NCBI GenBank assembly: GCA_963422655.1
Contig: OY730440.1
Span: 124,001-188,000, forward strand
From: CATQHS01 sp963422655
GTDB lineage: Bacteria > Actinomycetota > Acidimicrobiia > Acidimicrobiales > Aldehydirespiratoraceae
DNA: 64,000 nucleotides
Reading direction: 5' to 3'
Shown one piece after another: positions 7,864 to 16,813 of this stretch. Position 1 is the stretch's first letter; each line of letters opens with the position of its first letter. The notes under the pieces were generated by a model. The model did no database searches, was not told where the DNA came from, and saw only the letters and a program-made list of their open reading frames with translations. A program made the position numbers and the translations under genes.

Positions 7864-9302
7864 GGCTGCATCTCCTCGGCGGGCCGGCCGGGCTGGGCGG
7901 GCAGATCGACGACGAAGCGGGCCCCGGAGGCTCCGTCGAGGCGATCCTCCACCCAGACCCGGCCGCCGTGGAGGTCGACGTGTTCGGCTACCAGCGCCAA
8001 GCCCAGCCCGGAACCGGCCGCCCGACCCCGCCGCCCGCTGGCCCGGCCCCGACTGAACCGGTCGAAGATGATCTGGCGCTCTTCTGGAGTCACTCCCGGG
8101 CCGTTGTCCTCGACAGCCAACTGAACCCGATCAGGCCAGCTCTCTATGCAGATGCTCACGCCGATCTTGCCGCCGCCGTACTTGGCTGCGTTGTCTACCA
8201 GGTTGGATACGACTTGGGCCAGCCGACGCTTGTCGGCTTGGAGCTTAATTGATTGCATTTCCCGGGCGGGGCGGAAATCCACGTCGTCACGGCCCCGCAT
8301 GGCTATGGCATGTTCGACGAATTCCACGATGTCGATGGCGTCGGTGTGAAGATCGGCAGTACCGACGTCGTAGCTGTTGATTTCCAGGAGGTCTTCCACC
8401 AGTTGATTGAACCTGGCTATGTCGGTGGTCAACAGATCCAATGCGGTCCGGCCTCGCTCGCTCAGTTCATGCCTGCTGTTGGCCAGGACCTCCACCGAGG
8501 CGATCAACGTCATCAGCGGTGATCGCAACTCGTGGCTGACCTCCGACGCGAATCGAGTGTCGCGTTCGATCCGATCCTCGAGGGCTTGGGCCATCTCGTT
8601 GAACGAAGCGCTGAGCGAAGCCAGATCGGCATCGGCCGGTGGCTCGAGCCGGGTGTCGAGTGCTCCGGCGGCCAGCGATTCGGCCGCGGCCCTCACCTGG
8701 GCCAGAGGCCGGAGCAGGCGGCGGACAGGCCACCAGCCCATGGCCGCAGCCAGCAGGGTGGTCGCCGCGGCCACACCGAAGAGGATTACGGTGAATGCGT
8801 CGAGCGTCTCTTCGATGTCGTCGAGGGGGGCGGCCTCGAAATAGGTGGCTTTCACCCCGGTGTCGGGGATGGGGACGGCTGAGACGATGGCGGGACGGCC
8901 CCCTACGACAGTGCGCATCCGGCCGGGAGTGCCGGCCTCGACCATCGTCAGCAGGGAGGCAGGCACCGACTCGCCGTCGAACACCAAAGGGTCGGCTGCG
9001 GTCCAGGATTCGTATACCAACAGCAGAGGGAACGTTCCCGAGGTCTGGCCCAGCCGTTCGACGATGGCGCGGCGGCCTTCGTCGTCGGTTTCTGCTGTCA
9101 GCTCGTTACGGACCCGGCGACCGTTGTTGACGAACACCGAGAACGATGCCTCGTCGCGTTCGGCGAGGAGATTTTGGCGGGTCAGAGCCAGTGTGGCCAC
9201 CGAGATCGTGCTGGACAGCAGCAAGCCACTGAAGGCGAAGGCAATGGTGAGACGGGTGCGCAGTCCGAACCGGCGAGAGGGAGCCACCCCGGGTGCGCGC
9301 AC
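7860..9302 (-). CDS. mtrB: Sensor histidine kinase MtrB
   Basis: 480 residues. Two membrane segments (near residues 18-42 and 172-192) flank an extracellular domain of about 130 residues; a HAMP linker follows. The H-box ASEVSHELRSPLMTL carries the phosphorylated His near 256, and N (NLVDNAAKYGGG), G1 (VEDNGPGV) and G2 (GSGLGLALV) boxes complete a HisKA-HATPase kinase. It pairs with MtrA upstream (4-base gap) and the LpqB-like lipoprotein downstream (4-base overlap). In other actinobacteria MtrAB links cell wall turnover and osmotic state to division and peptidase expression. Confidence 0.9.
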   Translation of the reverse strand: MRAPGVAPSRRFGLRTRLTIAFAFSGLLLSSTISVATLALTRQNLLAERDEASFSVFVNNGRRVRNELTAETDDEGRRAIVERLGQTSGTFPLLLVYESWTAADPLVFDGESVPASLLTMVEAGTPGRMRTVVGGRPAIVSAVPIPDTGVKATYFEAAPLDDIEETLDAFTVILFGVAAATTLLAAAMGWWPVRRLLRPLAQVRAAAESLAAGALDTRLEPPADADLASLSASFNEMAQALEDRIERDTRFASEVSHELRSPLMTLIASVEVLANSRHELSERGRTALDLLTTDIARFNQLVEDLLEINSYDVGTADLHTDAIDIVEFVEHAIAMRGRDDVDFRPAREMQSIKLQADKRRLAQVVSNLVDNAAKYGGGKIGVSICIESWPDRVQLAVEDNGPGVTPEERQIIFDRFSRGRASGRRGRAAGSGLGLALVAEHVDLHGGRVWVEDRLDGASGARFVVDLPAQPGRPAEEMQP

Positions 9303-9306
9303 GGGG

Positions 9307-9987
9307 CTAAGGCTGGAGCTTGTACCCCAACCCCCTCACCGTCACGACGTAGCGGGGATTGGCCGGGTCGGACTCGATCTTGGTGCGAAGCCGACGGATG
9401 TGGACGTCGACGATGCGTCCGTCCCCGAAGTAGCCATGCCCCCAGACTCGCTCGAGCAGAACTTCGCGACTGAACACCCGGCCGGGATTGGACCCGAGTT
9501 CGACCAAGAGTCTGAACTCGGTCTTGGTGAGGTGCACCTCGGTGTCGTCGACTCGCACCACCCCCTCTTCGGGGACGACCTCGAGATCGTCGAATACGAA
9601 GTGGCGGGCGCCCGTGTCGGGGGTGCGGATCCTCCGGAGCAGAGCCCGAATGCGAGCCGAGAGCTCCTTGGGCGCGAACGGCTTGGTCAGATAATCGTCA
9701 GCGCCCGCTTCGAGGCCGGCAACGACGTCGTGGGTGTCGGCCCGAGCGGTGACCATCACGATGGGAACGTCGCTGACTCGCCGTATGGCCCGGCACACCG
9801 CGAACCCGTCGATGTCGGGCAGCATGATGTCGATCAGCACCACGTCGGCCGGCGCCGTTGTAAAAGCGTCGAGAGCATCCTCGCCGGAGGCGGACTCCTC
9901 CACGTCCCAACCCTCGTCCTCGAGGGCCAGGCAAACCGCGGTGCGGATCAGCTCGTCGTCCTCGACGGTCAGGATCTTCGTGCTCAT
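9307..9987 (-). CDS. mtrA: Response regulator MtrA (OmpR family)
   Basis: 226 residues from ATG 9987. Receiver domain with D10/D11, phosphoacceptor Asp53 (LIDIMLPD), Thr in MVTARA and Lys in LTKPF; DNA-binding winged helix with TKTEFRLLVELGSNPGRVF and the C-terminal RIVDVHIRRLRTKIE. The latter stretch, and RYVVTVRGLGYKL, are close to mycobacterial MtrA. Its ATG overlaps the stop codon of the small upstream membrane protein (TGATG), so translation is probably coupled. GTG 9990 is an alternative start. Confidence 0.92.
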   Translation of the reverse strand: MSTKILTVEDDELIRTAVCLALEDEGWDVEESASGEDALDAFTTAPADVVLIDIMLPDIDGFAVCRAIRRVSDVPIVMVTARADTHDVVAGLEAGADDYLTKPFAPKELSARIRALLRRIRTPDTGARHFVFDDLEVVPEEGVVRVDDTEVHLTKTEFRLLVELGSNPGRVFSREVLLERVWGHGYFGDGRIVDVHIRRLRTKIESDPANPRYVVTVRGLGYKLQP

Positions 9988-10361
9988 CACTTCGGTGCTT
10001 CCAGACCATCGGTTTCGGCGCGGCCCGGTCCGTTTCGGGGGCGGCCTCGACCGGACCCGGGCTCATGATCCGGTCCGGTTCCGTCGATCCGCCGGGGGGT
10101 ACGGGTGGCCCCCCATTCGGCCATGGCCCGCAAGGTGAGCACGGCCACCACGGCCACACCGCCAGCAGCACCGATGGCACCTGCCACACCGATCAGGCCG
10201 GCCTTGACGGTGCAACCGTTCGAGCAACTCAAGTCCGTGACGGCGAACCCGATGAGGCCTCCGCAGGCGCCGGCACCGACGATGGCCAGCAGAGTCAACA
10301 CCCGAGCAGCCCGGGCCGGTGCCGCCGCGGGCGGGACAGCAAGGAATCGGTTGGACACCAC
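9987..10361 (-). CDS. Small membrane protein coupled to mtrA
   Basis: 124 residues from GTG 10361 (GTG 10358 is equally possible). Two hydrophobic segments, about residues 17-37 and 48-70, flank a short loop DLSCSNGCTVK with two cysteines that could pair outside the cell; the C-terminal tail is rich in Gly, Arg and Pro and likely cytoplasmic. The stop codon overlaps the mtrA start. No family recognised. Position suggests a part in MtrAB signalling or simple co-expression; the frame also runs further upstream to 10487, but that part overlaps the dinB start on the other strand and a TAATCT element sits at 10372-10367. Confidence 0.6.
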   Translation of the reverse strand: MVSNRFLAVPPAAAPARAARVLTLLAIVGAGACGGLIGFAVTDLSCSNGCTVKAGLIGVAGAIGAAGGVAVVAVLTLRAMAEWGATRTPRRIDGTGPDHEPGSGRGRPRNGPGRAETDGLEAPK

Positions 10362-10366
10362 ACCCA

Positions 10367-10372
10367 AGATTA
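10367..10372 (-). promoter_or_regulatory. -10 element of the mtrA operon (leaderless type)
   Basis: TAATCT on the minus strand lies five bases before GTG 10361 and eight before GTG 10358, the spacing of leaderless transcripts. Confidence 0.4.
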
Positions 10373-10431
10373 CCGATTGCAGATGCCACAATGGCCCCCG
10401 GGCCGTACCGGCATCGAGGAGGCGTCGGGCC

Positions 10432-11718
10432 ATGAGGATCAGCGGGGGTACGCCCGACGGGACGGTGGGCTTCATGCATGTCGACATGGATGCCTTCTTC
10501 GCAGCGGCGGAGATCCAGCGCCGACCCGAGCTGCGAGGCCGGCCCGTCGTCGTCGGAGGCGCCGGGCCCCGGGGGGTGGTGGCGGCGGCCAGCTACGAGG
10601 CCCGCTCCTTTGGCGTTCATTCGGCCATGCCGTCGGTGCGAGCTCGCCAACTCTGCCCGCATGCTGTGTTCCTCCACGGCGACCACCGCTATTACACCGA
10701 GATCTCGGGCCGAGTGATGGCGGTTCTGCGCGACGTCACGCCTCTGGTAGAACCGGTCTCACTCGACGAAGCCTTTCTCGACGTACGGGGCGCCACCCGA
10801 ATATTCGGACCGGTCGAACAGATCGCCGCCACCGTCCGGGCCCGCATTCTCGAGCAGGAAGAGCTCACCTGTTCGGTGGGGGTGGCCTCCAACAAGCTCT
10901 TGGCCAAGCTGGCCACCGAACGGGCCAAGCCTCGATCCAGCTCGACCGGTCCCGTCTTCGGGCCCGGGGTTTACGTTGTCGCGGCCGGCGACGAGTTGGT
11001 GTTCTTGCACCCGTTGCCTGTCACCGATCTCTGGGGCGTGGGCCCGGCCACAGCGAAGAAGCTGTCGAGCATGGGAGTAGAGACGGTCGGAGATCTGGCG
11101 TCGCTGCCGGCTGGTCGAGTCACTTCGGCGTTGGGGAATGCCACCGGTCGCCATTTGCATCGCTTGGCCAACGGAATCGACGACAGCCCGGTGACCGTGG
11201 ACCGTCGTCCCAAGTCGATCGGTCGAGAAGAGACCTACCCCCGCGACCTGAACACCCGGGCCGATCTCGATGTCGAGCTGATCAAGCTGGCCGATGCGGT
11301 GGCATCGCGGCTCCGAGCCGCCGGGCTGAGAGCGCGTACTGTCAGCATCAAGGTCCGCTTCGGCGACTTCACCACCATCACCCGGTCGGTGACCCTGCCC
11401 CACGCCACTGACGGCACCCGGACCGTGGCCACGGTCGCTTCCGGCCTGCTCGACCTGATCGACCCGGCGCCCGGCGTGCGGCTCTTCGGCATCAGCGGTA
11501 CCGGGCTGGTCGACGCGTCCGCTCGACAGATGTCCTTGACCGACCTGGAGCCCGAGTCGTCGAACCGGACCGACCCCGTGGTGGACGCGATCCGGGGCCG
11601 GTTCGGGGCAGAATCGATAGGTCCGGCCTCTCTGGCTCGCCCTGGTTGCCGGATCGGAGTCCGCAGCGACGGTACGGATCAGCCCTGGGGCCCCGACACT
11701 GACCCAACCGTAGAGTAA
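10432..11718 (+). CDS. dinB: DNA polymerase IV (Y family)
   Basis: 428 residues from ATG 10432, preceded by GAGGAGG. Error-prone lesion-bypass polymerase. Catalytic carboxylates are present: Asp18 in HVDMDAFFA and Asp112-Glu113 in SLDEAFLD. Thumb and little-finger parts follow (LWGVGPATAKKL helix-hairpin-helix near 203; SIGREETYPRDL near 262). QMSLTDL at residue 366 matches a sliding-clamp-binding motif, so the protein should contact DnaN. The open frame extends 109 codons further upstream, but that part overlaps the mtrA-operon gene and lacks DinB homology. Confidence 0.92.
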   Translation: MRISGGTPDGTVGFMHVDMDAFFAAAEIQRRPELRGRPVVVGGAGPRGVVAAASYEARSFGVHSAMPSVRARQLCPHAVFLHGDHRYYTEISGRVMAVLRDVTPLVEPVSLDEAFLDVRGATRIFGPVEQIAATVRARILEQEELTCSVGVASNKLLAKLATERAKPRSSSTGPVFGPGVYVVAAGDELVFLHPLPVTDLWGVGPATAKKLSSMGVETVGDLASLPAGRVTSALGNATGRHLHRLANGIDDSPVTVDRRPKSIGREETYPRDLNTRADLDVELIKLADAVASRLRAAGLRARTVSIKVRFGDFTTITRSVTLPHATDGTRTVATVASGLLDLIDPAPGVRLFGISGTGLVDASARQMSLTDLEPESSNRTDPVVDAIRGRFGAESIGPASLARPGCRIGVRSDGTDQPWGPDTDPTVE

Positions 11719-11762
11719 GGCCGACAGTGAGAAAGACTGGACGGGTCGGGCCTCGCTGTAGG

Positions 11763-11780
11763 TAGGATTGCAAATGGGAG
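11763..11780 (+). promoter_or_regulatory. -10 element and ribosome binding site of the DUF3040 gene
   Basis: TAGGAT at 11763-11768 is followed by GGGAGG at 11775-11780, eight bases before GTG 11789. The Shine-Dalgarno site decides for this start over ATG 11768. Confidence 0.4.
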
Positions 11781-11788
11781 GTACCGCT

Positions 11789-12175
11789 GTGCCGCTTTCT
11801 GAGGACGAGCAACGAATCCTCCGCGAGATCGAGACGCATCTCTACGAGAGCGATCCCCGGCTGGCTCGGGAGGTGGCCGAGACCACCGTGTACCGCCATG
11901 CCTTCCGCAACATCAAATGGGCGATGCTGGGCTTCATGGCCGGAGTCGTGTTGATGATCTGGTTGCTGTCCACCTCTTACTGGCTGGCTTTCGGTGGGTT
12001 CCTGCTCATGCTCGTTTCTCTGCTGTTCTTGGAGCACAACGCTCGCCGGCTGGGCCGGGCCGGTCTCGATCACATAACCCAGTCCATGCGCAGCGGCGGA
12101 CTGCGAGATGTAATGGGGGGTGCGGGGCTCCGCATGCGGGAACGCTTCGGACATCACGGCCACGAGGACAACTGA
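11789..12175 (+). CDS. DUF3040 small membrane protein
   Basis: 128 residues beginning MPLSEDEQRILREIETHLYESDPRLA, the hallmark start of DUF3040 proteins found across actinobacteria. Two membrane segments lie near residues 44-60 and 62-80, with a basic cytoplasmic C-terminus. Function is unknown; the family is often found near cell division genes. It follows dinB on the same strand, 70 bases apart, with its own promoter-like element. Confidence 0.85.
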   Translation: MPLSEDEQRILREIETHLYESDPRLAREVAETTVYRHAFRNIKWAMLGFMAGVVLMIWLLSTSYWLAFGGFLLMLVSLLFLEHNARRLGRAGLDHITQSMRSGGLRDVMGGAGLRMRERFGHHGHEDN

Positions 12176-12244
12176 CCGACCGGTTACTCCCGACGACTTG
12201 GTAGCTCGGTCGGTACCCGCCCACCCTCGGGGAACGGTGGCAGA

Positions 12245-12280
12245 TCAGCGAGGGTCGAAGGCTCAGCGAGGGTCGAAGGC
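12245..12280. repeat. 18-bp tandem duplication at the transglutaminase stop codon
   Basis: TCAGCGAGGGTCGAAGGC occurs twice without a gap (12245-12262 and 12263-12280). Read on the minus strand each copy codes AFDPR-stop, so the end of the coding sequence and its stop codon have been duplicated. Confidence 0.85.
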
Positions 12281-14476
12281 GGCTCGAATGCGGCGGCGCC
12301 AGTTCGAGTGTTGGCGGCAGGCCCGGGCGATGACCCAGGCCGAGGCTTCGGCCTCGGCGGCGACAGTTTCGGGGACGTCGGGACAATAGCGCCCCTGGGT
12401 GGTACACCGGGCCAGAGTGCCGATCGAGCTCATGGTGGTCCGGTTCGAGACCCGGGCCGCCAACTCCATCGGGGTCTGGTGGGGGTGGTGAACGATATCG
12501 ACCAAGCCGAGAGCCTTCACTGCGTCGGCCCAGGCCATCTCGATGCGCCCGATCGGGTCGCGGCCCAGCCGGCTCCGGTGCCGTCGCCGCTGGAGCCGGC
12601 CGAATCCCGACACGGCTCCGGCAGCCATGGCAGCGCCGATCCAGATGTAGGCGGTGATGAGCCAGGGAAAGGACCCCCCACCGACCGAAGATCGACCGTT
12701 TGGAGCGGTCGGGGGCTCTGGAATCGCTGACTCGATATCGGCGGGTCCGGAACCCGATGGTGTTGTGATAGTGGTGACCGGCGGGTCGGTTTCCAGTCGA
12801 GAGCTTTCCTGGCCGTCCGCAACATCGGCACCCTCGAGGTCGGGCTCGTCGCGCCCCGGAGTCGGCTCGAAGCGAACCCAACCGGTGCCGACGAAGTAGA
12901 CCTCGGGCCAGGAATGAGCGTTTTTGCCGCGCACGATGTAGGTGCTGCGGTCACTGTCCCATTCGCCCCCAGTGAAACCGACTGCGACCCTGGTGGGCAA
13001 GCCGACGCTGCGGGCCATGGCCGCGAAGGCCGACGAGAACTGCTCACAATAACCGGCCCGGACGTCGAAGAGGAACGACTCGAGATCGTTCACGTCGTGG
13101 TCGAGAGCGACTTCGAGGTCGTAGGTGAACCGGCTCTGGTCCTGAAAGTATTTCTGAAGGGCCAGAGCTCGTTCGTAGTCGTTACTGGCCCCGGCCGTGA
13201 TCTTGTCGGCTTCGGTTCGGATCGAGGCGGGGAGCCCGGAAGGCAGATCGGTGTTGAAGGCCAGGAATTCGGCGTCGATGCCCCCAGTCGAGGGAGCTTC
13301 GATACCGGCGGCCTCTATCCGGGGTACCGACGACCTGACGGTGTAGGTGAACCGATGGGTATCGGTCCTGGTCCTGATCAGCGACCCCGAGGACGGCTCG
13401 TACTCCATGGCCACGCCACCGTCGTCGATCACTTCCTGCACTTCGTGAGCGGCCGGCAAGAAGATGGTACCCAGCGCGGCAATCGTCACCTCTTGGGTCA
13501 AGGGCTGGGCTATGACAGAGGGATGGAAGCCACTGGGCAGGGGTCCGTCAGCGTCGAGGAACCTGAATCTCGCTCGCCAGGCGTTGCCGTCGAACTCGTC
13601 GAGCGCCATCAACCGCCAGTACTGCTGGGCGCCTCTCGGAACCGAGACCGAGAACAGCTCGATCTCGGACTGCTCGACCAGATTGGCTTTCACCTGAACC
13701 AGAGGGCTGATCGCGATCCGCCGTTGCGGCCCGTCGTCCAGTTCGGTCAGGTCGACTACAGGGTCGGCTCCGGCGCCGGGCAGGCTGGGGCCCGCCCCGG
13801 CGCCGACTACCACTGCGAAGGCGAGAGTGCAGGCGCCGACGCCGAGCACGGCTCGCGTCCCTTGGCCCGGTTTGGCTTCGATCCAGGCCGGGCCGGCTTG
13901 CCGAGCGGTCCTCATGGTGAGAATCACCGCGGCCGCGGCGGCGCTGAACAGTGCGGCATGACCGATGCTGCCAACGCCGGTCCCCAGCAGCGCCGTGAAG
14001 AAGAATACCGAAAAAGCGGGCAGGACGGCTCCGAAGGCCGAGCCGGTCCGGTGCGCGGCCCGGTCGGCCACGAAGGCCAGCACCCATGCCACGACGCCGA
14101 CGATCGACACGAAGCCGGGCAGGACCGGAACCGGCGCCGCCTTGTCGTGGAATGTGGTCCAGGCCTCGCTCAGGTCGGCCCGGACCGCGGTGATGGTTTC
14201 GAGGGTGGGAAAGACCAGGTAGGCGGTGGTATCGGAGTACAGCAGGACGGTGAAGACGAAGGCGCCGACGACGATACTGACAACCGTCGATGCCATCGCA
14301 GCAAGACCACCCCGGCGGGCGGTGACGGCCACCAGATGGGAAGCAACAGCGAGGGTCAGCCCGTCCCTCAAGAACGTCGTGTCGTCGAACAGCCGGACCA
14401 TACCGGCGATGGTGACGATGGTGAGGATGACCGGGGCCGGCTCATAGAGCCAACCCCGATTCCGGCGATGTTTCAC
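12263..14476 (-). CDS. Membrane transglutaminase-like protein (TgpA/DUF3488 type)
   Basis: 737 residues. Five or six membrane segments in the first 220 residues, a large extracellular part, a papain-like transglutaminase core with Cys near 476 (AGYCEQFSSAFAAMARS), His near 521 (NAHSWPEVYF) and the acidic residue as Glu in GWVRFEPTPG near 535, a Pro/Thr-rich linker, one more membrane segment near 612 and a cytoplasmic DUF4129-like tail. It overlaps the DUF58 gene by four bases; moxR-DUF58-transglutaminase is a standard actinobacterial operon. Substrate is unknown; protease or amidase activity toward envelope proteins is possible. Confidence 0.85.
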   Translation of the reverse strand: MKHRRNRGWLYEPAPVILTIVTIAGMVRLFDDTTFLRDGLTLAVASHLVAVTARRGGLAAMASTVVSIVVGAFVFTVLLYSDTTAYLVFPTLETITAVRADLSEAWTTFHDKAAPVPVLPGFVSIVGVVAWVLAFVADRAAHRTGSAFGAVLPAFSVFFFTALLGTGVGSIGHAALFSAAAAAVILTMRTARQAGPAWIEAKPGQGTRAVLGVGACTLAFAVVVGAGAGPSLPGAGADPVVDLTELDDGPQRRIAISPLVQVKANLVEQSEIELFSVSVPRGAQQYWRLMALDEFDGNAWRARFRFLDADGPLPSGFHPSVIAQPLTQEVTIAALGTIFLPAAHEVQEVIDDGGVAMEYEPSSGSLIRTRTDTHRFTYTVRSSVPRIEAAGIEAPSTGGIDAEFLAFNTDLPSGLPASIRTEADKITAGASNDYERALALQKYFQDQSRFTYDLEVALDHDVNDLESFLFDVRAGYCEQFSSAFAAMARSVGLPTRVAVGFTGGEWDSDRSTYIVRGKNAHSWPEVYFVGTGWVRFEPTPGRDEPDLEGADVADGQESSRLETDPPVTTITTPSGSGPADIESAIPEPPTAPNGRSSVGGGSFPWLITAYIWIGAAMAAGAVSGFGRLQRRRHRSRLGRDPIGRIEMAWADAVKALGLVDIVHHPHQTPMELAARVSNRTTMSSIGTLARCTTQGRYCPDVPETVAAEAEASAWVIARACRQHSNWRRRIRAAFDPR

Positions 14477-15639
14477 CCGGTGACTCCGGCGCGGTCAACG
14501 GCGGGAACCGACCACGAGCCGGTGAGCTGTCCGGGGCCGGTGAGGTGGATCCAGTTGCCGGCCCTCCCGCCCCTGAGCCCGGGGTCGTCCCAATTCTTCG
14601 TATCGCAGGTGACGATCAGCGCGGCACCGAGGCGCTCGACCAGGCGGGCCCGGGCCGCGGCGTCGGTAGCGACGTCCGGATCGGCAGTGACGGCTACCAC
14701 CGTCGATCCGCTCACCGGTACCGTGGGATGGATAAGGGTGTTGCCTCCTTCCAGCCGGGCCAGGAACTCCAAGGCCGAATCGAGCCAGGTCGGGTCGGTG
14801 AGCGTTGACGTAGCCCGTCCGTCGGTGGTCTGGAGCCGTACCTCGTAGCCGGTGTCGAGCACTGCTTCGGTGATGGAAGCGGCCACTGATGCCGTTCGGT
14901 CCTGAGCCGACTCGAGATGGCTCGGGGGCCGGGTGTCGATCACCACGGCGACCGAACCGTCTTGAGGCGGCCGGTACTGCCGCACCATCAGCTCGTCGTG
15001 GTGAGCCGTCGAGCGCCAATGGATCCGGCGGGGGTCGTCTCCGCTGACGTAAGGGCGCAGACCGTCGAAGTCCTCCGAGCTCGGCCTTGGGCACTGTCGG
15101 TGATGCTCGCCCGGTGCGGGTTCGTCACTGCTTCGCAGGCGGACTGCGGAAAGGGTCTCGAAGGGCGGGTGGACGATGAGTCGCTCCCGGCCGGCAACAT
15201 CATGGGAAATCCGAGCCATGCCCAAGGGGTCCATGTCGTCTACGATCATGGGACCCACCTCGACCACACCCCGGCGAGAGGTGGGGAGTTCATAGCCGTG
15301 GCTGATGCTGTGACCGCCAGCCAGCGGGGCCACCGGGAGACGGATCTCTCCGGCGCCGGTGACGCAGTCGCGGATCCGCAGTATCGGTGATCGCCAGCGG
15401 CTGCGGTTGAGGATTCGGATTTGGACCCGGGCCGATTCTCCGGTCGGGACCAGACGGGGCGAGACGGTACGGTCAACGGACAGACTCGAAGGGCGCAGGC
15501 GGCGCACGGCTACCGATCCCACGGCCGCGGCCACGGCCACCGTGCCCACGATGAGGATCTCGATCAGACCGAACACCCGCCCGGCTGCGATCATAGCTGC
15601 ACCCAACATCAGGATCTGCCATCCGGTTGCAGTCCACAT
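14473..15639 (-). CDS. DUF58 membrane protein
   Basis: 388 residues with two membrane segments near residues 5-42, then a beta-rich region and the DUF58 signature LRPYVSGDDPRRIHWRSTA near 205. A von Willebrand A-like metal site is suggested by VAVVIDTRPP near 231. Such proteins act with MoxR ATPases as possible chaperone or metal-insertion modules for envelope proteins; evidence for the mechanism is poor. It sits between moxR (one base apart) and the transglutaminase gene (4-base overlap). Confidence 0.85.
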   Translation of the reverse strand: MWTATGWQILMLGAAMIAAGRVFGLIEILIVGTVAVAAAVGSVAVRRLRPSSLSVDRTVSPRLVPTGESARVQIRILNRSRWRSPILRIRDCVTGAGEIRLPVAPLAGGHSISHGYELPTSRRGVVEVGPMIVDDMDPLGMARISHDVAGRERLIVHPPFETLSAVRLRSSDEPAPGEHHRQCPRPSSEDFDGLRPYVSGDDPRRIHWRSTAHHDELMVRQYRPPQDGSVAVVIDTRPPSHLESAQDRTASVAASITEAVLDTGYEVRLQTTDGRATSTLTDPTWLDSALEFLARLEGGNTLIHPTVPVSGSTVVAVTADPDVATDAAARARLVERLGAALIVTCDTKNWDDPGLRGGRAGNWIHLTGPGQLTGSWSVPAVDRAGVTG

Positions 15640-15640
15640 C

Positions 15641-16645
15641 TCAACCCCGTGGCCGGTGCACCGGCATGCTGTCGATGATCTCGGCTACCACATCGCCGGG
15701 TTGGCGACCCTTCATGCGACTCTGGGGGGTCATGAGCAGACGGTGGGGTAACATCACCGGCGCCAGCACCTTGACGTCATCGGGGGTTACGAAGGCCCGG
15801 TTCTGGGTGGCAGCCTGGGCCCGGGCCCCTCTTTGCAGCGCCAGAACTGCTCGGGGTGACAACCCGAAGGTGAGGTCGGGATGGTTCCGGGTGGCTTGGG
15901 CGATGTCGATGAGATAAGCCCTCAGGGCCGGAGCGACATGGATGCCGGTCACCGATGCGGCCATGCGAACGATTTCGGTGGCCGTGGTGACGGGTTCGAT
16001 GTCATCGACAGGCTCGTGATCGCCTCGTGTCTGAAGAATCTCGTTCTCGGACTCACGAGCCGGATATCCGACTTGAAGTCGCATGAAGAACCGATCGAGC
16101 TGGCTCTCGGGAAGCGGGTAGGTGCCTTCGTGGTCGATCGGGTTCTGGGTGGCGATCACGGTGAAGGGCGTTCCCAGATCGTGGGTAGTGCCATCAACGG
16201 TGACTTGGCGTTCGGCCATGGCCTCCAGAAGAGCCGACTGGGTCTTGGGCGAGGCTCGGTTGATCTCGTCGGCCAGCACGACGTCGGCGAAGATCGGACC
16301 GGCCCGGAACTCGAACGTCGCGGTTGTCCGGTCGAACACCGATGTCCCGGTGACGTCGGTGGGAAGCAGATCGGGCGTGAACTGGATCCGTCCGAAGGCG
16401 CCGCCGGTACTGCGGGCCAGAGCCTTTCCCAGGCTCGTCTTGCCGACGCCGGGTACGTCTTCTATGAGGATGTGCCCATCACAGAGCAAGGCGATGACCA
16501 AGAGGTGGACAACCTGCGACTTGCCTTTGACGGCCTGTCCGATCCTGTCCACGATGGCCCCGAACCGTTCCGCGAAGAAGGGAGCGGGGCGATTGTCGGC
16601 ATCGACGGCATCCAGCATGGCCGACAGGTTCTCGGTGCTGGTCAT
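15641..16645 (-). CDS. MoxR-family AAA+ ATPase
   Basis: 334 residues from ATG 16645, chosen because GGAGGG lies four bases upstream; the frame opens 16 codons earlier. Walker A is PGVGKTS (residues 65-71), Walker B VVLADEINRA, sensor 1 VIATQNP, and the C-terminal lid carries the sensor 2-like GLSPRAVLALQRGARA. MoxR ATPases are thought to remodel partner proteins, here probably the DUF58 and transglutaminase products encoded just downstream. First gene of the three-gene operon. Confidence 0.92.
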   Translation of the reverse strand: MTSTENLSAMLDAVDADNRPAPFFAERFGAIVDRIGQAVKGKSQVVHLLVIALLCDGHILIEDVPGVGKTSLGKALARSTGGAFGRIQFTPDLLPTDVTGTSVFDRTTATFEFRAGPIFADVVLADEINRASPKTQSALLEAMAERQVTVDGTTHDLGTPFTVIATQNPIDHEGTYPLPESQLDRFFMRLQVGYPARESENEILQTRGDHEPVDDIEPVTTATEIVRMAASVTGIHVAPALRAYLIDIAQATRNHPDLTFGLSPRAVLALQRGARAQAATQNRAFVTPDDVKVLAPVMLPHRLLMTPQSRMKGRQPGDVVAEIIDSMPVHRPRG

Positions 16646-16800
16646 GTATCCCTCCGGGTCGGGTCGATCATCGTGGGCATGTCTGCCATCCAACCGCGAA
16701 CCTCGCTGCGGTGTTGTTCTAGCTCAATTGTGTGACATTGGGCATCATGTCTGGCTTTCATGGCTGGACCACGCCGGCCGAGGCAGTGTTCTGGCTCGGT

Positions 16801-16806
16801 TATCGT
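16801..16806 (+). promoter_or_regulatory. -10 element of the second ROK kinase gene (leaderless type)
   Basis: TATCGT is followed by seven bases and ATG 16814. No Shine-Dalgarno sequence is present, which fits a leaderless transcript. Confidence 0.4.
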
Positions 16807-16813
16807 GATCGGA

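Noticed and set aside
10105..10431. N-terminal extension of DinB by 109 residues
   Set aside because: No polymerase homology, overlaps the mtrA-operon gene on the other strand, and GAGGAGG precedes ATG 10432.
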